A stretch of DNA of 49,120 nucleotides from Gammaproteobacteria bacterium (GCA_032250735.1 JAVVEP010000021.1:1-49120); one strand, 5' to 3'. Shown: positions 19,370 to 28,419, numbered from the stretch's first letter. The notes: a model not told the origin generated them from the letters alone. Translations and numbers: made by a program.

Positions 19370-19951
19370 TTACACCGCTGCCGGGGCGGTGCAGTTCAGG
19401 GTGACATTGGCATCGCTGCCTTTCACCAGTTGAGGACGGCCCATGGCATTGACCTGGATCTGGCGGCCATTGCCGGCGCCGCGGCTGTCGCAGAGGGTAA
19501 ATACCCCGGTGCCGCCGGCCGCATTGGTGGTGCCATCGCCGTTGTACTGGAGATTGCTGTTGGCAACGGCGTTGCTGATGATGGTGGTGCTGGTATTGAC
19601 GGACATGCCGACACGCACCAGGGTGTCGCCGGCGTTAAAGCTGCCATCGGCATCGGCATCGGCAAACACCAGCCAGCCGGTGCTCCAGGTGTTGGCGGTG
19701 CCGCCGCATGCGGGCGCTGCGGCGCTGGGGTCGGCGGTGCGGCACAGCACTACGCGGCTGCCACGTTTGACAGCCTCGCTACGGGCCAGGTTGATATCGC
19801 TGACCAGATCGTTGGTGTAGGTGATCAGGCGGTTGTTCTGCACCGTGGCCATAAAGCTCGGCACCCCCTGGGTCAGGACGATGGCGGCGATCACCAGGGT
19901 GATCATCAATTCGATGAGGGTAAAACCTGCTTGGCTATGCTGTTTCATCAT
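19370..19951 (-). CDS. fimT: GspH/FimT-family minor pseudopilin (upstream set)
   Basis: A 193-residue prepilin with short leader MMKQHSQAG and class III helix FTLIELMITLVIAAIVLTQG, then VPSFMATVQNNRLITYTNDL. The GspH/FimT domain includes SDINLARSEAVKRGSRVVLC, the W-S-T-G-W motif, the DADADGSFNAGD loop and the C-terminal CDSRGAGNGRQIQVN. Its final motif reads MGRPQ where DNA-binding FimT proteins carry GRxR. It is the first gene of the upstream set of seven, so the set's promoter should lie in the following 150 bases (19952-20100). Confidence 0.88.
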   Translation of the reverse strand: MMKQHSQAGFTLIELMITLVIAAIVLTQGVPSFMATVQNNRLITYTNDLVSDINLARSEAVKRGSRVVLCRTADPSAAAPACGGTANTWSTGWLVFADADADGSFNAGDTLVRVGMSVNTSTTIISNAVANSNLQYNGDGTTNAAGGTGVFTLCDSRGAGNGRQIQVNAMGRPQLVKGSDANVTLNCTAPAAV

Positions 19952-20192
19952 CTTTTCTCGTGGTGCTGCGTGATAAGGCTACGTTTCATTGTCTTTGGGC
20001 GGTTCTTGCTATTGCCTGAATCCGTTGTCTAAATCTGTTGCCTAGAGTCTATGCCCGGAAAGAGAACCTGGTGCCCGTCTTATCGACCGCTGGTCAGGAA
20101 TATGAAGCCACCGGTCCCGGCGGGAAGGGTGAGGGGAGGGAGGGCGGGGGAAAGTGTGACGTGGGTCGCTTTTTTAGTGCGGAGTTGCGTAC

Positions 20193-20219
20193 GGCGCAAT
20201 AACCGAAGGGCATTGCGCC
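20193..20219. repeat. REP-like palindrome, GGCGCAAT family, copy 2
   Basis: Arms GGCGCAAT (20193-20200) and ATTGCGCC (20212-20219) enclose AACCGAAGGGC. This differs from copy 1 at 5623-5649 by a single base in the spacer (A for C). It is in the same orientation as copy 1. Confidence 0.82.
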
Positions 20220-20382
20220 GAATGTAATATCTCCCAAAGTAGAATCGTGTTGAGTGACCGATGGGAAATGCCTGGCAGAGCAGTCTTTTAATCGTTGCCC
20301 TGGTGTCACTCGTTGGCTGGGGCGGGTGTAGGCTCCCGAAAAGGCGCGCTACGCTGTTGTTTTTCCGTGGCGGGTGTCATAC

Positions 20383-20409
20383 GGCGCAATGCCCTACGGT
20401 TATTGCGCG
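20383..20409. repeat. REP-like palindrome, GGCGCAAT family, copy 3 (inverted)
   Basis: Arms GGCGCAAT (20383-20390) and ATTGCGCG (20402-20409) enclose GCCCTACGGTT, which is the complement of the spacer in copies 1 and 2. The copy is therefore in the opposite orientation, with one arm mismatch. Confidence 0.8.
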
Positions 20410-20416
20410 CTACGGC

Positions 20417-20503
20417 ACTGTAGGGGCCGAGCCCTCTCGGCGATTCTCTCCCAACGATCGTGCCGCCTCGACCCATCGGCCAGAGGGCTGGCCTCCTACG
20501 GCA
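20417..20503. repeat. Inverted pair of GTAGG-type REP sequences (REPIN-like)
   Basis: The left copy begins CACTGTAGGGGCCGAGCCCT at 20417 and runs through CTCGGCGATT. The right copy (about 20474-20502) is its inverted counterpart, reading TGCCGTAGGAGGCCAGCCCT on the minus strand. Each copy is itself palindromic around AGCCCTCT. The layout, two short GTAGG-headed palindromes facing each other over about 30 bases, resembles REPIN/BIME elements mobilised by RAYT transposases in other gammaproteobacteria. No RAYT gene lies in this window. Confidence 0.65.
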
Positions 20504-20527
20504 CTCAGCACTCAGCACTCAGCACTC
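20501..20527. repeat. Heptamer tandem repeat ACTCAGC
   Basis: About 3.5 copies of ACTCAGC (GCACTCAGCACTCAGCAC and onward) run directly into the rsxE stop codon at 20528-20530. A degenerate version lies at 5589-5608, also beside a GGCGCAAT palindrome. Confidence 0.85.
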
Positions 20528-21217
20528 TCAGGAGGCGGGTTCGGTCTGGATCTGCACCGGTATCGTCTGTCGCGCGCGCTGCGCCAGGCGTTTGTCGATG
20601 ACATTCTTCACGGCGATCAGTAGCCCCAGTGCCAGGAAGGCGCCGGGGGGGAGGATGGCGAGCAGGTAGCCGCGGTAGTCGTCGATGAGGGTGATGGTGA
20701 GCCACTCGGAGCCGGGGCCAAACATCAGCTCGGCCTGGGCCAGCAGGGTGCCGTGGCCGAGGATTTCGCGGATGGCGCCGAGCAGCAGTAATACGGCGGT
20801 GAAGCCGATGCCCATGGCCAGGCCGTCGAGCAGCGAGCGCCAGACGTTGTTTTTGGAGGCGAAGGATTCGGCGCGGGCGATGATCACGCAGTTGGTGACG
20901 ATCAGCGGGATGAAGATACCCAGCACCAGGTACAGGTCGTAGAGGTAGGCCTGCATTAGCAGTTCCACCGCGGTCACGAATGACGCGATCACCAGCACGA
21001 AGCTGGGGATGCGCAATTCCGGGCGCACCAGGTTACGGATCAGCGACACGGTGACGTTGGAGCCGGCCAGCACCAGGGTGGTGGCGATGCCCAGCCCGAG
21101 CGCATTGATCACGGTGCCGGAGACCGCCAGTAGCGGACACAGCCCGAGCAACTGCACCAGTGCGGTGTTGTTGCGCCACAGGCCTTCGTTGATGATCTGT
21201 GCGTTTTCGCTTTTCAT
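20528..21217 (-). CDS. rsxE: Rnf electron transport complex subunit RsxE/RnfE
   Basis: A 229-residue integral membrane protein of the RnfA/RnfE family. Signature segments include [40 protein letters not shown] and [13 protein letters not shown]; about six transmembrane helices are visible. The conserved membrane cysteines in LGLCPLL and VTNCVI are the type that bind a [2Fe-2S] cluster between RnfA and RnfE. Rnf couples electron transfer between ferredoxin-like carriers and NAD to ion movement; as Rsx it also reduces SoxR. This is the last gene of rsxABCDGE. The usual downstream nth is absent; repeats follow instead. Confidence 0.96.
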   Translation of the reverse strand: MKSENAQIINEGLWRNNTALVQLLGLCPLLAVSGTVINALGLGIATTLVLAGSNVTVSLIRNLVRPELRIPSFVLVIASFVTAVELLMQAYLYDLYLVLGIFIPLIVTNCVIIARAESFASKNNVWRSLLDGLAMGIGFTAVLLLLGAIREILGHGTLLAQAELMFGPGSEWLTITLIDDYRGYLLAILPPGAFLALGLLIAVKNVIDKRLAQRARQTIPVQIQTEPAS

Positions 21218-21242
21218 AATGGGTGAGCGCCTGATTGAGCGG

Positions 21243-21905
21243 TTACTGGGTGATGGACTCGACGTTGGGGATCGCTTCCGCCTGGGCTGGCGTCTGCCGG
21301 AACAGGCGTTCCCGGTTCTGCTGATAGAATTTTAGCGCGTTATGCACCGCCTTGACGACGGCCCGCGGGGTGATGGTGGCGCCCGTGAACTGGTCGAACT
21401 CGCCACCGTCCCGGCGCACCCGCCAGCCCTTGCTCTCCGGGTTGCCCAGCGAGTGGCCGTTGAAGCCGAGGATCCAGTTCGAGCGTTTCGCCTCGATGGC
21501 ATCACCCAGCCCCGGTGTCTCGCGGTGGCTGAGCACCCGCACGCCCAACAGTGTGCCATCCACCCGGATGGCGACCAGCAACCTGATCGGTCCCACATAG
21601 CCCTCCGGGGCGATCGGGGTGAGCGCCACCGCCACCGGCTTACCGTCCTTGCGCGCCCGGAACACCGGTACGTCGGCCGTGGTGCCCAGCAGCTCGGGTG
21701 CGTTGACGGTGATCATGTCGCTGAAGATATCGTTGTCGTGCAGTTCCGCGGGGATGACCTCATGCAGGCTGCGCAACATAAAGGCGCGCTCGGCCTCGGC
21801 AATGCGTTCTTCGGTGCCGGTGAAAATCACCGCCACCACGCCCGTGCCCACCAGTGCAAACAGGCCCAGCAGTATGGCGCTGAGGCTCATGTGTCTGGCC
21901 AGCAT
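21243..21905 (-). CDS. rsxG: Rnf electron transport complex subunit RsxG/RnfG
   Basis: A 220-residue protein from ATG 21905: one N-terminal membrane anchor ([20 protein letters not shown]) and a periplasmic FMN-binding domain. The flavinylation motif FTGATIT places the covalently FMN-linked Thr at residue 177. The start overlaps the rsxD stop by one base (TGATG), and this fixes it; the same frame stays open upstream to 22346, but that part is a shadow of rsxD. RnfG passes electrons between RnfD and RnfC/RnfB partners on the periplasmic side. The ApbE flavin transferase needed for modification is not in this window. Confidence 0.95.
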   Translation of the reverse strand: MLARHMSLSAILLGLFALVGTGVVAVIFTGTEERIAEAERAFMLRSLHEVIPAELHDNDIFSDMITVNAPELLGTTADVPVFRARKDGKPVAVALTPIAPEGYVGPIRLLVAIRVDGTLLGVRVLSHRETPGLGDAIEAKRSNWILGFNGHSLGNPESKGWRVRRDGGEFDQFTGATITPRAVVKAVHNALKFYQQNRERLFRQTPAQAEAIPNVESITQ

Positions 21906-22987
21906 CAGGGCTTGTCTCCATCGTCGCGGCGGGAGGGGTGGATGGTGTGATGAGCCTTCGGATGGCCATAGACCCGCGGCTGCGTGTAGTAGTCGATGGT
22001 GGGTGCGGCCATGTTCATTAACAGCACGGCAAACGCCACGCCATCGGGATAACCGCCCCAGGTGCGAATCACGTAGATGAGGACGCCGATGCCGATGCCG
22101 TAATAGATGCGCCCGCGGGGTGTGGTGCTGGCGCTGACCGGATCGGTGGCGATAAAAAAGGCCGCCAGCAGGGTCGCGCCGCTGAACAGGTGGAACATGG
22201 GTGAGGGGTAGGCGTCCGGGTCCAGCATGAAAAAGAAAAAAGAGATTATAACCAGGCTGCCCAGCAGGGCTACCGGTATGTGCCAGCTGATGATGTGTTT
22301 GTAGATCAGCCATATGCCGCCCAGCAGCACCCAGTTGCCCACCCACTCCCAGCCCACGCCGCCGAAGTCGCCAAAGATGGCATTGCCGCGAATGATTTCG
22401 GTGACGGTGACATTGAGGCCCAGCTCGGTTTTTATGGTGTCCAGCGGGGTGGCCATGGTGAGCGCATCGATGCTCAGCTGATAGGGAAAATTGCCGGTAA
22501 AGATGATGTTGAGTGTGTCAATAAAACCTATTTCAAGTTGGTTGACGATGTTCGGTGGCACCCATTGGGTCATCTCCAGGGGAAATGATATGAGCAGCAT
22601 CACATAACCGACCATGGCTGGATTAAACGGGTTGTAGCCCAGCCCGCCATACAATTGCTTGGCGACGATGATGGCGAAGGCTGCCCCCATCACGGTGATC
22701 CACCATGGTGCAAAGGGCGGGATGCAGAAGGCCAGCAGCAGGCCGGTGACCAGGGCGCTGCCGTCGGTGAGAAAGGGTGCGATGGGGCGCTGTCGGATCC
22801 GCAGCATCAGCGCCTCGGCACACAGCGCGGTTGCCACGGCCAGCAGGATGTTGATACACAGTCCCCAGCCAAAAAACCAGGTGTAGGCGATGATGGCCGG
22901 CACCAGCGCCAGGCATACCCGCAGCATCATGCTGTTGATGCGAACACCCGAATGGATGTGCGGTGACGACGGGGTATCCAGATTCAT
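21905..22987 (-). CDS. rsxD: Rnf electron transport complex subunit RsxD/RnfD
   Basis: A 360-residue integral membrane flavoprotein of the NqrB/RnfD family. Conserved blocks include APFLTDGSALVTGLLLAFCI, AKQLYGGLGYNPFNPAMVGY and GGYPDGVAFAVLLMNMAAP. The covalent FMN attachment Thr is in MATPLDT (Thr180), matching Thr187 of the E. coli protein. About nine to ten transmembrane helices are visible. The start overlaps the rsxC stop by four bases (ATGA) and the stop overlaps the rsxG start by one base, so translation of the three genes is coupled. Confidence 0.96.
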   Translation of the reverse strand: MNLDTPSSPHIHSGVRINSMMLRVCLALVPAIIAYTWFFGWGLCINILLAVATALCAEALMLRIRQRPIAPFLTDGSALVTGLLLAFCIPPFAPWWITVMGAAFAIIVAKQLYGGLGYNPFNPAMVGYVMLLISFPLEMTQWVPPNIVNQLEIGFIDTLNIIFTGNFPYQLSIDALTMATPLDTIKTELGLNVTVTEIIRGNAIFGDFGGVGWEWVGNWVLLGGIWLIYKHIISWHIPVALLGSLVIISFFFFMLDPDAYPSPMFHLFSGATLLAAFFIATDPVSASTTPRGRIYYGIGIGVLIYVIRTWGGYPDGVAFAVLLMNMAAPTIDYYTQPRVYGHPKAHHTIHPSRRDDGDKP

Positions 22988-24660
22988 TGTTCGCTGTCCT
23001 GTGCGGCGCCGACATCGGCCCGGGCTTCGAGCGCCTTGCGCCGGGCATTTGCCTCATCGATTTTTCGTTGCTGGTCGGGCGTGAGGTTGTCGATATTTCT
23101 GGGTTGGATGGTGTTGGCCTCGCGTTTGTTTTTTGCCCGCTCCATCGCCGCCTGGATGGCGGCCTTTTTGGCGGCATCGGCGCTGCTCCCGGCGTCGCCC
23201 TTCTGGGCATCCAGCGCCGCACGTTTTTGCTGGTGACGTTGCTGTTTCTCCAGCTTCTCGCGCTCCAGGCGTTGTTCGCGAAACTGGTGACGTTCGCGGG
23301 CGATGTTGGCCAGGGCTTTTTCGTGCTGTTGAGCCCAGATTTCCGTTTTCGCATAACGGAAATAGTGCACCAGCGGAATCTGGCTGGGACAGACATAGTC
23401 ACAGCAGCCGCACTCGATGCAATCGAACAGATGGTAATCCTGTATCTTGTCGAAATCCTTGGCGCGCGCATACCAGTACAGCTGTTGCGGCAGCAAGTCC
23501 ACCGGGCAGGCCTCTGCACAGTTGCCGCAGCGAATGCAGGGCATGGGCTGGCTGCCTTTGGATGCCAGCGGCACATCGCCGGTTTTGGCGAATGCCAGAA
23601 TGCAGTTGGTGGTTTTGGTAACGGGTACGGTTACGTCGTGCAAGGCGACGCCCATCATCGGGCCGCCCAGAATCACGCGGCTGAGTGTGTTGCGGTTGCC
23701 GCCGCATTCTTCGATAAGATCGATAACCGGCGTGCCGATCAGCACATCCAGATTGCGCGCCTTTGCGACACTGCCGGCCACCGTTACATAACGTGAAATA
23801 AGTGGCTCGCCAAATTCGATGGCACGGTAAACGGCATAGGCGGTGCCGACGTTGTGACAGACAACGCCGATGTCCAGCGGCAGTCCGCCGGAGGGAACTT
23901 CCATGCCGGTCAGTACCTGAATCAGCTGTTTTTCCCCGCCGGTGGGATACACAGTCGGCACCTGCACCACGTCGATGAAATCGGCGCCGGTATTGCGCAC
24001 CTGTTCGCGCAGGGCAAGGAAGGCCGCCTTCTTGTTGTTCTCTATGCCAATGATGCAGCGCCGGGCCTGCAGCGCATAGCGCATGATGCGCAGGCCGACG
24101 ATAACCTCCAGCGCGTGTTCACGCAGCAGCATCTCGTCGCAGGTAATGTACGGCTCGCATTCGGCACCGTTGAGAATCAGTGTGTCGACGGCATGCTGGC
24201 TAGGATCGAGTTTGACGTGGGCGGGAAAGCCCGCGCCACCCATGCCGACGATGCCGGCATCGCGAATGCGCGCGCGAATCGCTTCAGGCGGCAGCTGGTG
24301 GTAGTCGGCGACGGGCTGTCGGTCCTCGGTCCAGCGTTCCTCGCCATCGGTGTCGATGATGATGCAGGGTGCGCTCAGGTGCGAGGGATGTGATACCGCG
24401 TGCTTGGCAATGGCCACCACCGTGCCGGAGCTGGAGGCATGTACGGGTGCGCTGATCACGCCGACGGGTTTGGCGATCAGCTGGCCCTTGCGCACCTTGT
24501 CGCCTACCGCCACGATGGCCTCGGCGGGTGTGCCGATGTGCTGTTGCAGGGGCAGCACCAGTTGCCGGGGCAGCCGCGCGGCCTGCACCGGCTGCGCGGT
24601 GGCATCCCTCTTGTGTTCCTTGAGTTGAACACCACCGTGAAATTGAAACAGGCGTTGCAT
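22984..24660 (-). CDS. rsxC: Rnf electron transport complex subunit RsxC/RnfC
   Basis: A 558-residue soluble subunit from ATG 24660, one base overlapping the rsxB stop (TGATG). It has the NADH/FMN-binding Nqo1-like core, including GMGGAGFPAHVKL and LILNGAECEPYITCDE. Two [4Fe-4S] clusters follow: CIRCGNCAEACP and CIECGCCDYVCP. After the clusters comes a roughly 120-residue Lys/Glu/Gln/Ala-rich helical tail, with KKAAIQAAMERAKNKREA as an example. Long, variable tails of this type are common in proteobacterial RnfC and probably contact other subunits. It acts as the NADH-oxidising or NAD-reducing module at the cytoplasmic face. The frame is open upstream of ATG 24660, but that part is a shadow of rsxB. 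Confidence 0.96.
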   Translation of the reverse strand: MQRLFQFHGGVQLKEHKRDATAQPVQAARLPRQLVLPLQQHIGTPAEAIVAVGDKVRKGQLIAKPVGVISAPVHASSSGTVVAIAKHAVSHPSHLSAPCIIIDTDGEERWTEDRQPVADYHQLPPEAIRARIRDAGIVGMGGAGFPAHVKLDPSQHAVDTLILNGAECEPYITCDEMLLREHALEVIVGLRIMRYALQARRCIIGIENNKKAAFLALREQVRNTGADFIDVVQVPTVYPTGGEKQLIQVLTGMEVPSGGLPLDIGVVCHNVGTAYAVYRAIEFGEPLISRYVTVAGSVAKARNLDVLIGTPVIDLIEECGGNRNTLSRVILGGPMMGVALHDVTVPVTKTTNCILAFAKTGDVPLASKGSQPMPCIRCGNCAEACPVDLLPQQLYWYARAKDFDKIQDYHLFDCIECGCCDYVCPSQIPLVHYFRYAKTEIWAQQHEKALANIARERHQFREQRLEREKLEKQQRHQQKRAALDAQKGDAGSSADAAKKAAIQAAMERAKNKREANTIQPRNIDNLTPDQQRKIDEANARRKALEARADVGAAQDSEQ

Positions 24661-25232
24661 CAGCGGGTCTTTTCCGGTTGCGGCTGCTTCGGCACCGTGT
24701 CGTCGGGCTTGGGCCACTTCCAGTGATTGATGTCGGTGGCCACCGGCACCATCTCGATGCAATCCACCGGACAGGGTGGCAGGCACAGATCACAACCGGT
24801 GCATTCGGCGGCGATCACGGTGTGCATCTGTTTGGCGGCGCCCAGGATGGCATCCACCGGACAGGCCTGGATGCACAGGGTGCAGCCGATGCAGATCTGT
24901 TCATCGATCACGGCCACGGTTTTGATGTCTTCCTCAACGCCGTGCTCCGGGTTCAGCGGTTTGGGATCGCGGCCCAATAGATCCGCCAGGGCAATGATGG
25001 TGGTCTCGCCACCAGGAGGGCACTGGTTGATATCGGCCTCGCCCCTGGCGATGGCCTCGGCGTAGGGACGGCAGCCGGGATAGGTGCACTGGCCGCACTG
25101 GGTCTGTGGCAGCAGGGCATCAATCTTTTCCACCAGCGGATCACCTTCCACCTTGTAGCGGATGGCGGCATAACCCAGCAGCAGGCCAAAAATGGCCGCC
25201 AGGATGCATAAGGCGATGATTGCCGCTAGCAT
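24660..25232 (-). CDS. rsxB: Rnf electron transport complex subunit RsxB/RnfB
   Basis: A 190-residue iron-sulfur protein. An N-terminal membrane anchor ([20 protein letters not shown]) is followed by a Fe-S domain with the motif CGQCTYPGC and a downstream Cys in NQCPPGG. Two ferredoxin-type [4Fe-4S] motifs follow: [12 protein letters not shown] and [12 protein letters not shown]. The C-terminal tail is Pro/Lys-rich. RnfB is the likely entry point for ferredoxin electrons. The gap to rsxA is 60 bases and the gene is directly coupled to rsxC. Confidence 0.97.
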   Translation of the reverse strand: MLAAIIALCILAAIFGLLLGYAAIRYKVEGDPLVEKIDALLPQTQCGQCTYPGCRPYAEAIARGEADINQCPPGGETTIIALADLLGRDPKPLNPEHGVEEDIKTVAVIDEQICIGCTLCIQACPVDAILGAAKQMHTVIAAECTGCDLCLPPCPVDCIEMVPVATDINHWKWPKPDDTVPKQPQPEKTR

Positions 25233-25293
25233 GGGCCCGCCTCTAGCAGGAGCCCGCCGCTGGCATGGTGTCTAACTTCTAACATGGAATAGA

Positions 25294-25875
25294 TTAACCT
25301 TTGACCAGCCCGGAAAAGCCCATAAAGGCCATCGACATCAGGCCGGCGGTGATCAGTGCGATGGCTGCGCCGCGAAAGCTCTCCGGCACATCGGCCACGG
25401 TGATGCGTTCACGCATGGCGGCAAATAAAATCAGCACCAGCGAAAAACCGACCGAGGCGCCAAACCCGTAAACGGCGGATTGCAGAAAGCCGTGATGTTG
25501 CTGCACGTTCAGCAGGGCGACACCCAGTACCGCACAGTTGGTGGTGATCAACGGTAAAAAGATACCCAGCACCTGATACAGCAGCGGGCTGGTTTTGTGC
25601 ACCACCATCTCGGTGAACTGCACCACCACCGCGATCACCAGAATAAAGGTGATCGTGCGCAGGTATTCCAGGCCCAGTGGTGCCAGCAGGTATTCGTTGA
25701 CCAGATAACTGGCGACCGAGGACAGGGTCAGCACAAAGGTCGTCGCCAGCGCCATGCCGGTGGCCGTTTCCAGTTTGCGCGATACGCCCATGAACGGGCA
25801 CAGGCCAAGAAACTTCACCAGCACGAAGTTGTTGACCAGCACGGTGCTGACGAGGATGAGGGCGTATTCTTGCAT
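25294..25875 (-). CDS. rsxA: Rnf electron transport complex subunit RsxA/RnfA
   Basis: A 193-residue integral membrane protein from ATG 25875, exactly the length of E. coli RsxA. A TTG at 25890 in frame would add five residues but lacks family support. The sequence is strongly conserved: [57 protein letters not shown] and [19 protein letters not shown]. The two membrane cysteines (LGLCPF and TTNCAV) pair with those of RsxE to hold a membrane [2Fe-2S] cluster. It is the first gene of the rsx operon. The 181-base gap to metG holds a large inverted repeat rather than an obvious promoter. Confidence 0.97.
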   Translation of the reverse strand: MQEYALILVSTVLVNNFVLVKFLGLCPFMGVSRKLETATGMALATTFVLTLSSVASYLVNEYLLAPLGLEYLRTITFILVIAVVVQFTEMVVHKTSPLLYQVLGIFLPLITTNCAVLGVALLNVQQHHGFLQSAVYGFGASVGFSLVLILFAAMRERITVADVPESFRGAAIALITAGLMSMAFMGFSGLVKG

Positions 25876-25894
25876 AGATAAAAGATACAAGATA

Positions 25895-26047
25895 AAAGAT
25901 AAAAGGGCGAGGAATGGCGGCTATCAGTTTTGTAGGGTGAGCAATGTCCACCATTCACGCATAATTACAATGCCTTTGGTGGGCGATGCCTTTATGCCCC
26001 AGAGGGTACACCCTGCCAAAACTTTTTCTCTTTACCCTTTTATCTTT
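25895..26047. repeat. 153-base nested inverted repeat between metG and rsxA
   Basis: The perfect 13-bp outer arms are AAAGATAAAAGGG (25895-25907) and CCCTTTTATCTTT (26035-26047). Inner imperfect arms AGTTTTGTAGGGTG (about 25926-25939) and CACCCTGCCAAAACT (26009-26023) flank a core with GTAGGGTGAGCAATGTCCAC at 25932 and GGTGGGCGATGCC at 25978. The element has no coding capacity and fits a MITE-like or REP-cluster structure. It occupies almost the whole metG-rsxA gap. Confidence 0.7.
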
Positions 26048-26056
26048 CCTCTGTAT

Positions 26057-28195
26057 TTATTTCACCCGCATTCCCGGCTGCGCCCCTTCATGGGGTTCCA
26101 GGATCCACAGATCCTTGCCGCCCGGTCCGGCGGCCAGCACCATGCCTTCGGAGACGCCGAAGCGCATCTTGCGTGGGGCGAGATTGGCGACCATCACCGT
26201 GAGTTTGCCTTCGAGGTCTTGCGGCGCGTAGGCGCTTTTGATGCCCGCGAAGACGTTACGGGCTTCGCCGCCGAGATCCAGGGTCAGTTGCAGCAGTTTG
26301 TCGGCGCCCTCGACGTGCTCGGCCTTGACGATGCGCGCGATGCGCAGGTCGATCCTGGCGAAGTCGTCGTAGTCAATCATTGGCGCAACAGGGTTGTCGG
26401 CGATGGGGTCCATGGTCTGCCCTTCGTTTGAGGTTGGTTTGTCAGTGGGTTTGGTAGAGGCTTTTCTCGCCTGTTTGCTGGTCGTCGAACTACTGGCCTG
26501 AGCCGGTTCTGCCGCCAGTGCCTTTTTGGCGTCTTCCAGCACCGCGTCGATTTTTTCCAGCTCGACGCGGGTCATCAGCGGTTGGAACGTTTTGATGGTG
26601 TGGTCACACAGCGGCTCCCGGCAGCTGTTCCAGTGCAGTAGGTCGATATCGAGAAAGGCCTCGACCTTTGCCGCCATCACCGGCAGCACCGGTTTGAGGT
26701 AGGTCATCAGCACGCGGAACAGGTTGACGCCCATGGAATACACGGCCTGCGCCTGCCCGGCGGTGGCCTCGTCTTTGGCCAGCACCCAGGGTTTTTGTTC
26801 GTCGATGTACTGATTGGCGAGATCCGCTAAAGCCATAATCTCGCGCATGGCCTGACTGAATTCGCGATTTTCGTACAGCTCGGCGATGGTCTCGCCGGCG
26901 TCGACGAAGCGTTGATACAGCGCCGGGTCGCTGCAGTTGGCGGACAATTTCCCACCGCACTTTTTGCTGATGAAACCGGCGCAACGGCTGGCGATGTTGA
27001 CCACCTTTCCGACCAGGTCGCTGTTCACCCGCGCGATGAAATCCTCGAAGTTGAGGTCGAGGTCGTCGATGCGGCTGGTGAGTTTGGCGGCGAAATAGTA
27101 GCGCAGGTATTCCGGGTCGAGGTGATCCAGATAGTTGCGGGCGTTGATAAAGGTGCCGCGGGACTTGGACATCTTCTGCCCGTTGATGGTCAGAAAGCCG
27201 TGTGCGTACACCGCGGTGGGGGTGCGCAGGTTCGCCCCCGCCAGCACCGCCGGCCAGAACAGGGCGTGGAAGCTGATGATGTCCTTGCCGATGAAATGGT
27301 AGAGCTCGGTGGTGGTGTCGGGCCTCAGGTACTCGTCAAAGTCCAGATCCTCGCGGCGCTCGCAGAGATTCTTGAAACTGGCGAAATAGCCCATGGGCGC
27401 GTCCAGCCACACGTAGAAATACTTTTTGTCACCGGAAGGGCCGGTCGCACCGGGAATCTCGAAGCCAAAATAGGGGCTGTCGCGGCTGATATCCCATTCG
27501 CGCAGCTCACCTTGCAGCCATTCGTCCAGCTTGTTGCTGACCTCGGCCTGCAGGTGGCCGGCGCGGGTCCACTCGGCGAGCATCTCCTGGAAATCGGCGA
27601 GTCTGAAAAACAGGTGCTCGGATTCCTTGCGGATCGGCGTGGCGCCGGACACTGCCGACACCGGATTGATCAGCTCGGTGGGGTCGTAGGTGGCGCCGCA
27701 GGCCTCGCAGTTGTCACCGTACTGGTCCTCGGCACCGCACTTGGGGCAGGTGCCGCGCACGAAGCGATCCGGCAGGAACATCTCCTTTTCCGGGTCGTAG
27801 GCCTGCTCGATGGTGTGGGTGCTGATGTGGCCGTTGGCCTTGAGGCGGCCATAGATCATCTCGGCCAGCTCGCGGTTTTCCGGCGAGTGGGTGCTGTGAT
27901 AATTGTCGAAGCCGATGTCGAAGGCGGCAAAATCGGCGCGGTGTTCCTCGCCGATGCGGGCCACCAACTGTTCCGGGGTGATGCCCTCGTTCTGCGCGCG
28001 CAGCATGATGGGCGTGCCGTGGGCGTCGTCCGCACACACGTAGGTGCAGCGGTGACCGCGCATTTTCTGGAAACGCACCCAGATATCGGTCTGGATGTAC
28101 TCGACCATGTGGCCCATGTGGATACTGCCATTGGCATAGGGCAGGGCGCTGGTGACGAGAATCTTGCGGGGCTGTGTGTGGGACGGAAGGCTCAT
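26057..28195 (-). CDS. metG: Methionyl-tRNA synthetase
   Basis: Class I synthetase charging tRNA-Met, 712 residues. It shows the HIGH-type motif HMGH (residues 26-29, in [13 protein letters not shown]), a zinc-binding connective-peptide site (CPKC and CEAC near residues 145-165), KMSKS at about 341-345, the anticodon-binding domain, and a C-terminal OB-fold tRNA-binding domain ([20 protein letters not shown]). The domains are joined by a low-complexity Ser/Thr/Lys linker near residues 565-590. The long dimeric form with the C-terminal domain is usual in this class. It is divergent from apbC and upstream of rsxABCDGE, a conserved arrangement. The RBS is weak. Confidence 0.97.
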   Translation of the reverse strand: MSLPSHTQPRKILVTSALPYANGSIHMGHMVEYIQTDIWVRFQKMRGHRCTYVCADDAHGTPIMLRAQNEGITPEQLVARIGEEHRADFAAFDIGFDNYHSTHSPENRELAEMIYGRLKANGHISTHTIEQAYDPEKEMFLPDRFVRGTCPKCGAEDQYGDNCEACGATYDPTELINPVSAVSGATPIRKESEHLFFRLADFQEMLAEWTRAGHLQAEVSNKLDEWLQGELREWDISRDSPYFGFEIPGATGPSGDKKYFYVWLDAPMGYFASFKNLCERREDLDFDEYLRPDTTTELYHFIGKDIISFHALFWPAVLAGANLRTPTAVYAHGFLTINGQKMSKSRGTFINARNYLDHLDPEYLRYYFAAKLTSRIDDLDLNFEDFIARVNSDLVGKVVNIASRCAGFISKKCGGKLSANCSDPALYQRFVDAGETIAELYENREFSQAMREIMALADLANQYIDEQKPWVLAKDEATAGQAQAVYSMGVNLFRVLMTYLKPVLPVMAAKVEAFLDIDLLHWNSCREPLCDHTIKTFQPLMTRVELEKIDAVLEDAKKALAAEPAQASSSTTSKQARKASTKPTDKPTSNEGQTMDPIADNPVAPMIDYDDFARIDLRIARIVKAEHVEGADKLLQLTLDLGGEARNVFAGIKSAYAPQDLEGKLTVMVANLAPRKMRFGVSEGMVLAAGPGGKDLWILEPHEGAQPGMRVK

Positions 28196-28297
28196 GGCTG
28201 TTTTGGGGCTCTGTGGGATGTGGGCGGGTGAGGTCGCGTGAGGCCGGAAAACCCTGTAGGTACTATGAGTTACTGGCTATTTATGCAAAAGGTAATA

Positions 28298-28326
28298 TTA
28301 CGATAGGCTGATAAATTGTGTAAACT
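28298..28326 (+). promoter_or_regulatory. Candidate sigma-70 promoter of apbC
   Basis: TTACGA (28298-28303) and TAAACT (28321-28326) are separated by 17 bases in the AT-rich part of the metG-apbC divergent region. This would give a leader of about 87 bases before apbC. The -35 match is only 3 of 6 and the -10 is 4 of 6, so this is a tentative placement. Confidence 0.35.
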
Positions 28327-28419
28327 CGCGTCTCTGTTTTCAGGCCAGAGTGACGGGCCCGGCCGGCTGTCAGTCCCTGTGTCGTGAAACCCAATGAATA
28401 ATCCAAGGAGTTCTCTTAT

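Larger units (their letters stand above)
19952..20527. other. 576-base non-coding, repeat-rich region between the pilus set and rsxE
   Basis: No convincing gene is present. The part next to fimT (19952-20130) should hold the pilus promoter, but I see no confident -35/-10 pair. From about 20190 onward the region is made of repeats: two GGCGCAAT palindromes, an inverted pair of GTAGG-type REP sequences and a heptamer tandem array that runs up to the rsxE stop codon. The open frames here translate these repeats and lack ribosome-binding sites. Confidence 0.8.

Noticed and set aside
20501-20527. CRISPR-like array
   Set aside because: The unit is 7 bases with no spacers; it is a simple tandem repeat. 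No CRISPR repeats were seen anywhere in the window.
20261-20623. Possible small membrane/secreted protein beginning MGNAWQSSLLIVALVSLVGW
   Set aside because: The first 24 residues look signal-like, but the rest translates REP palindromes and heptamer repeats and runs into antisense rsxE; no RBS.
26912-28231. 439-codon plus-strand open frame opposite metG
   Set aside because: Complementary to the unmistakable metG coding sequence; no family features.
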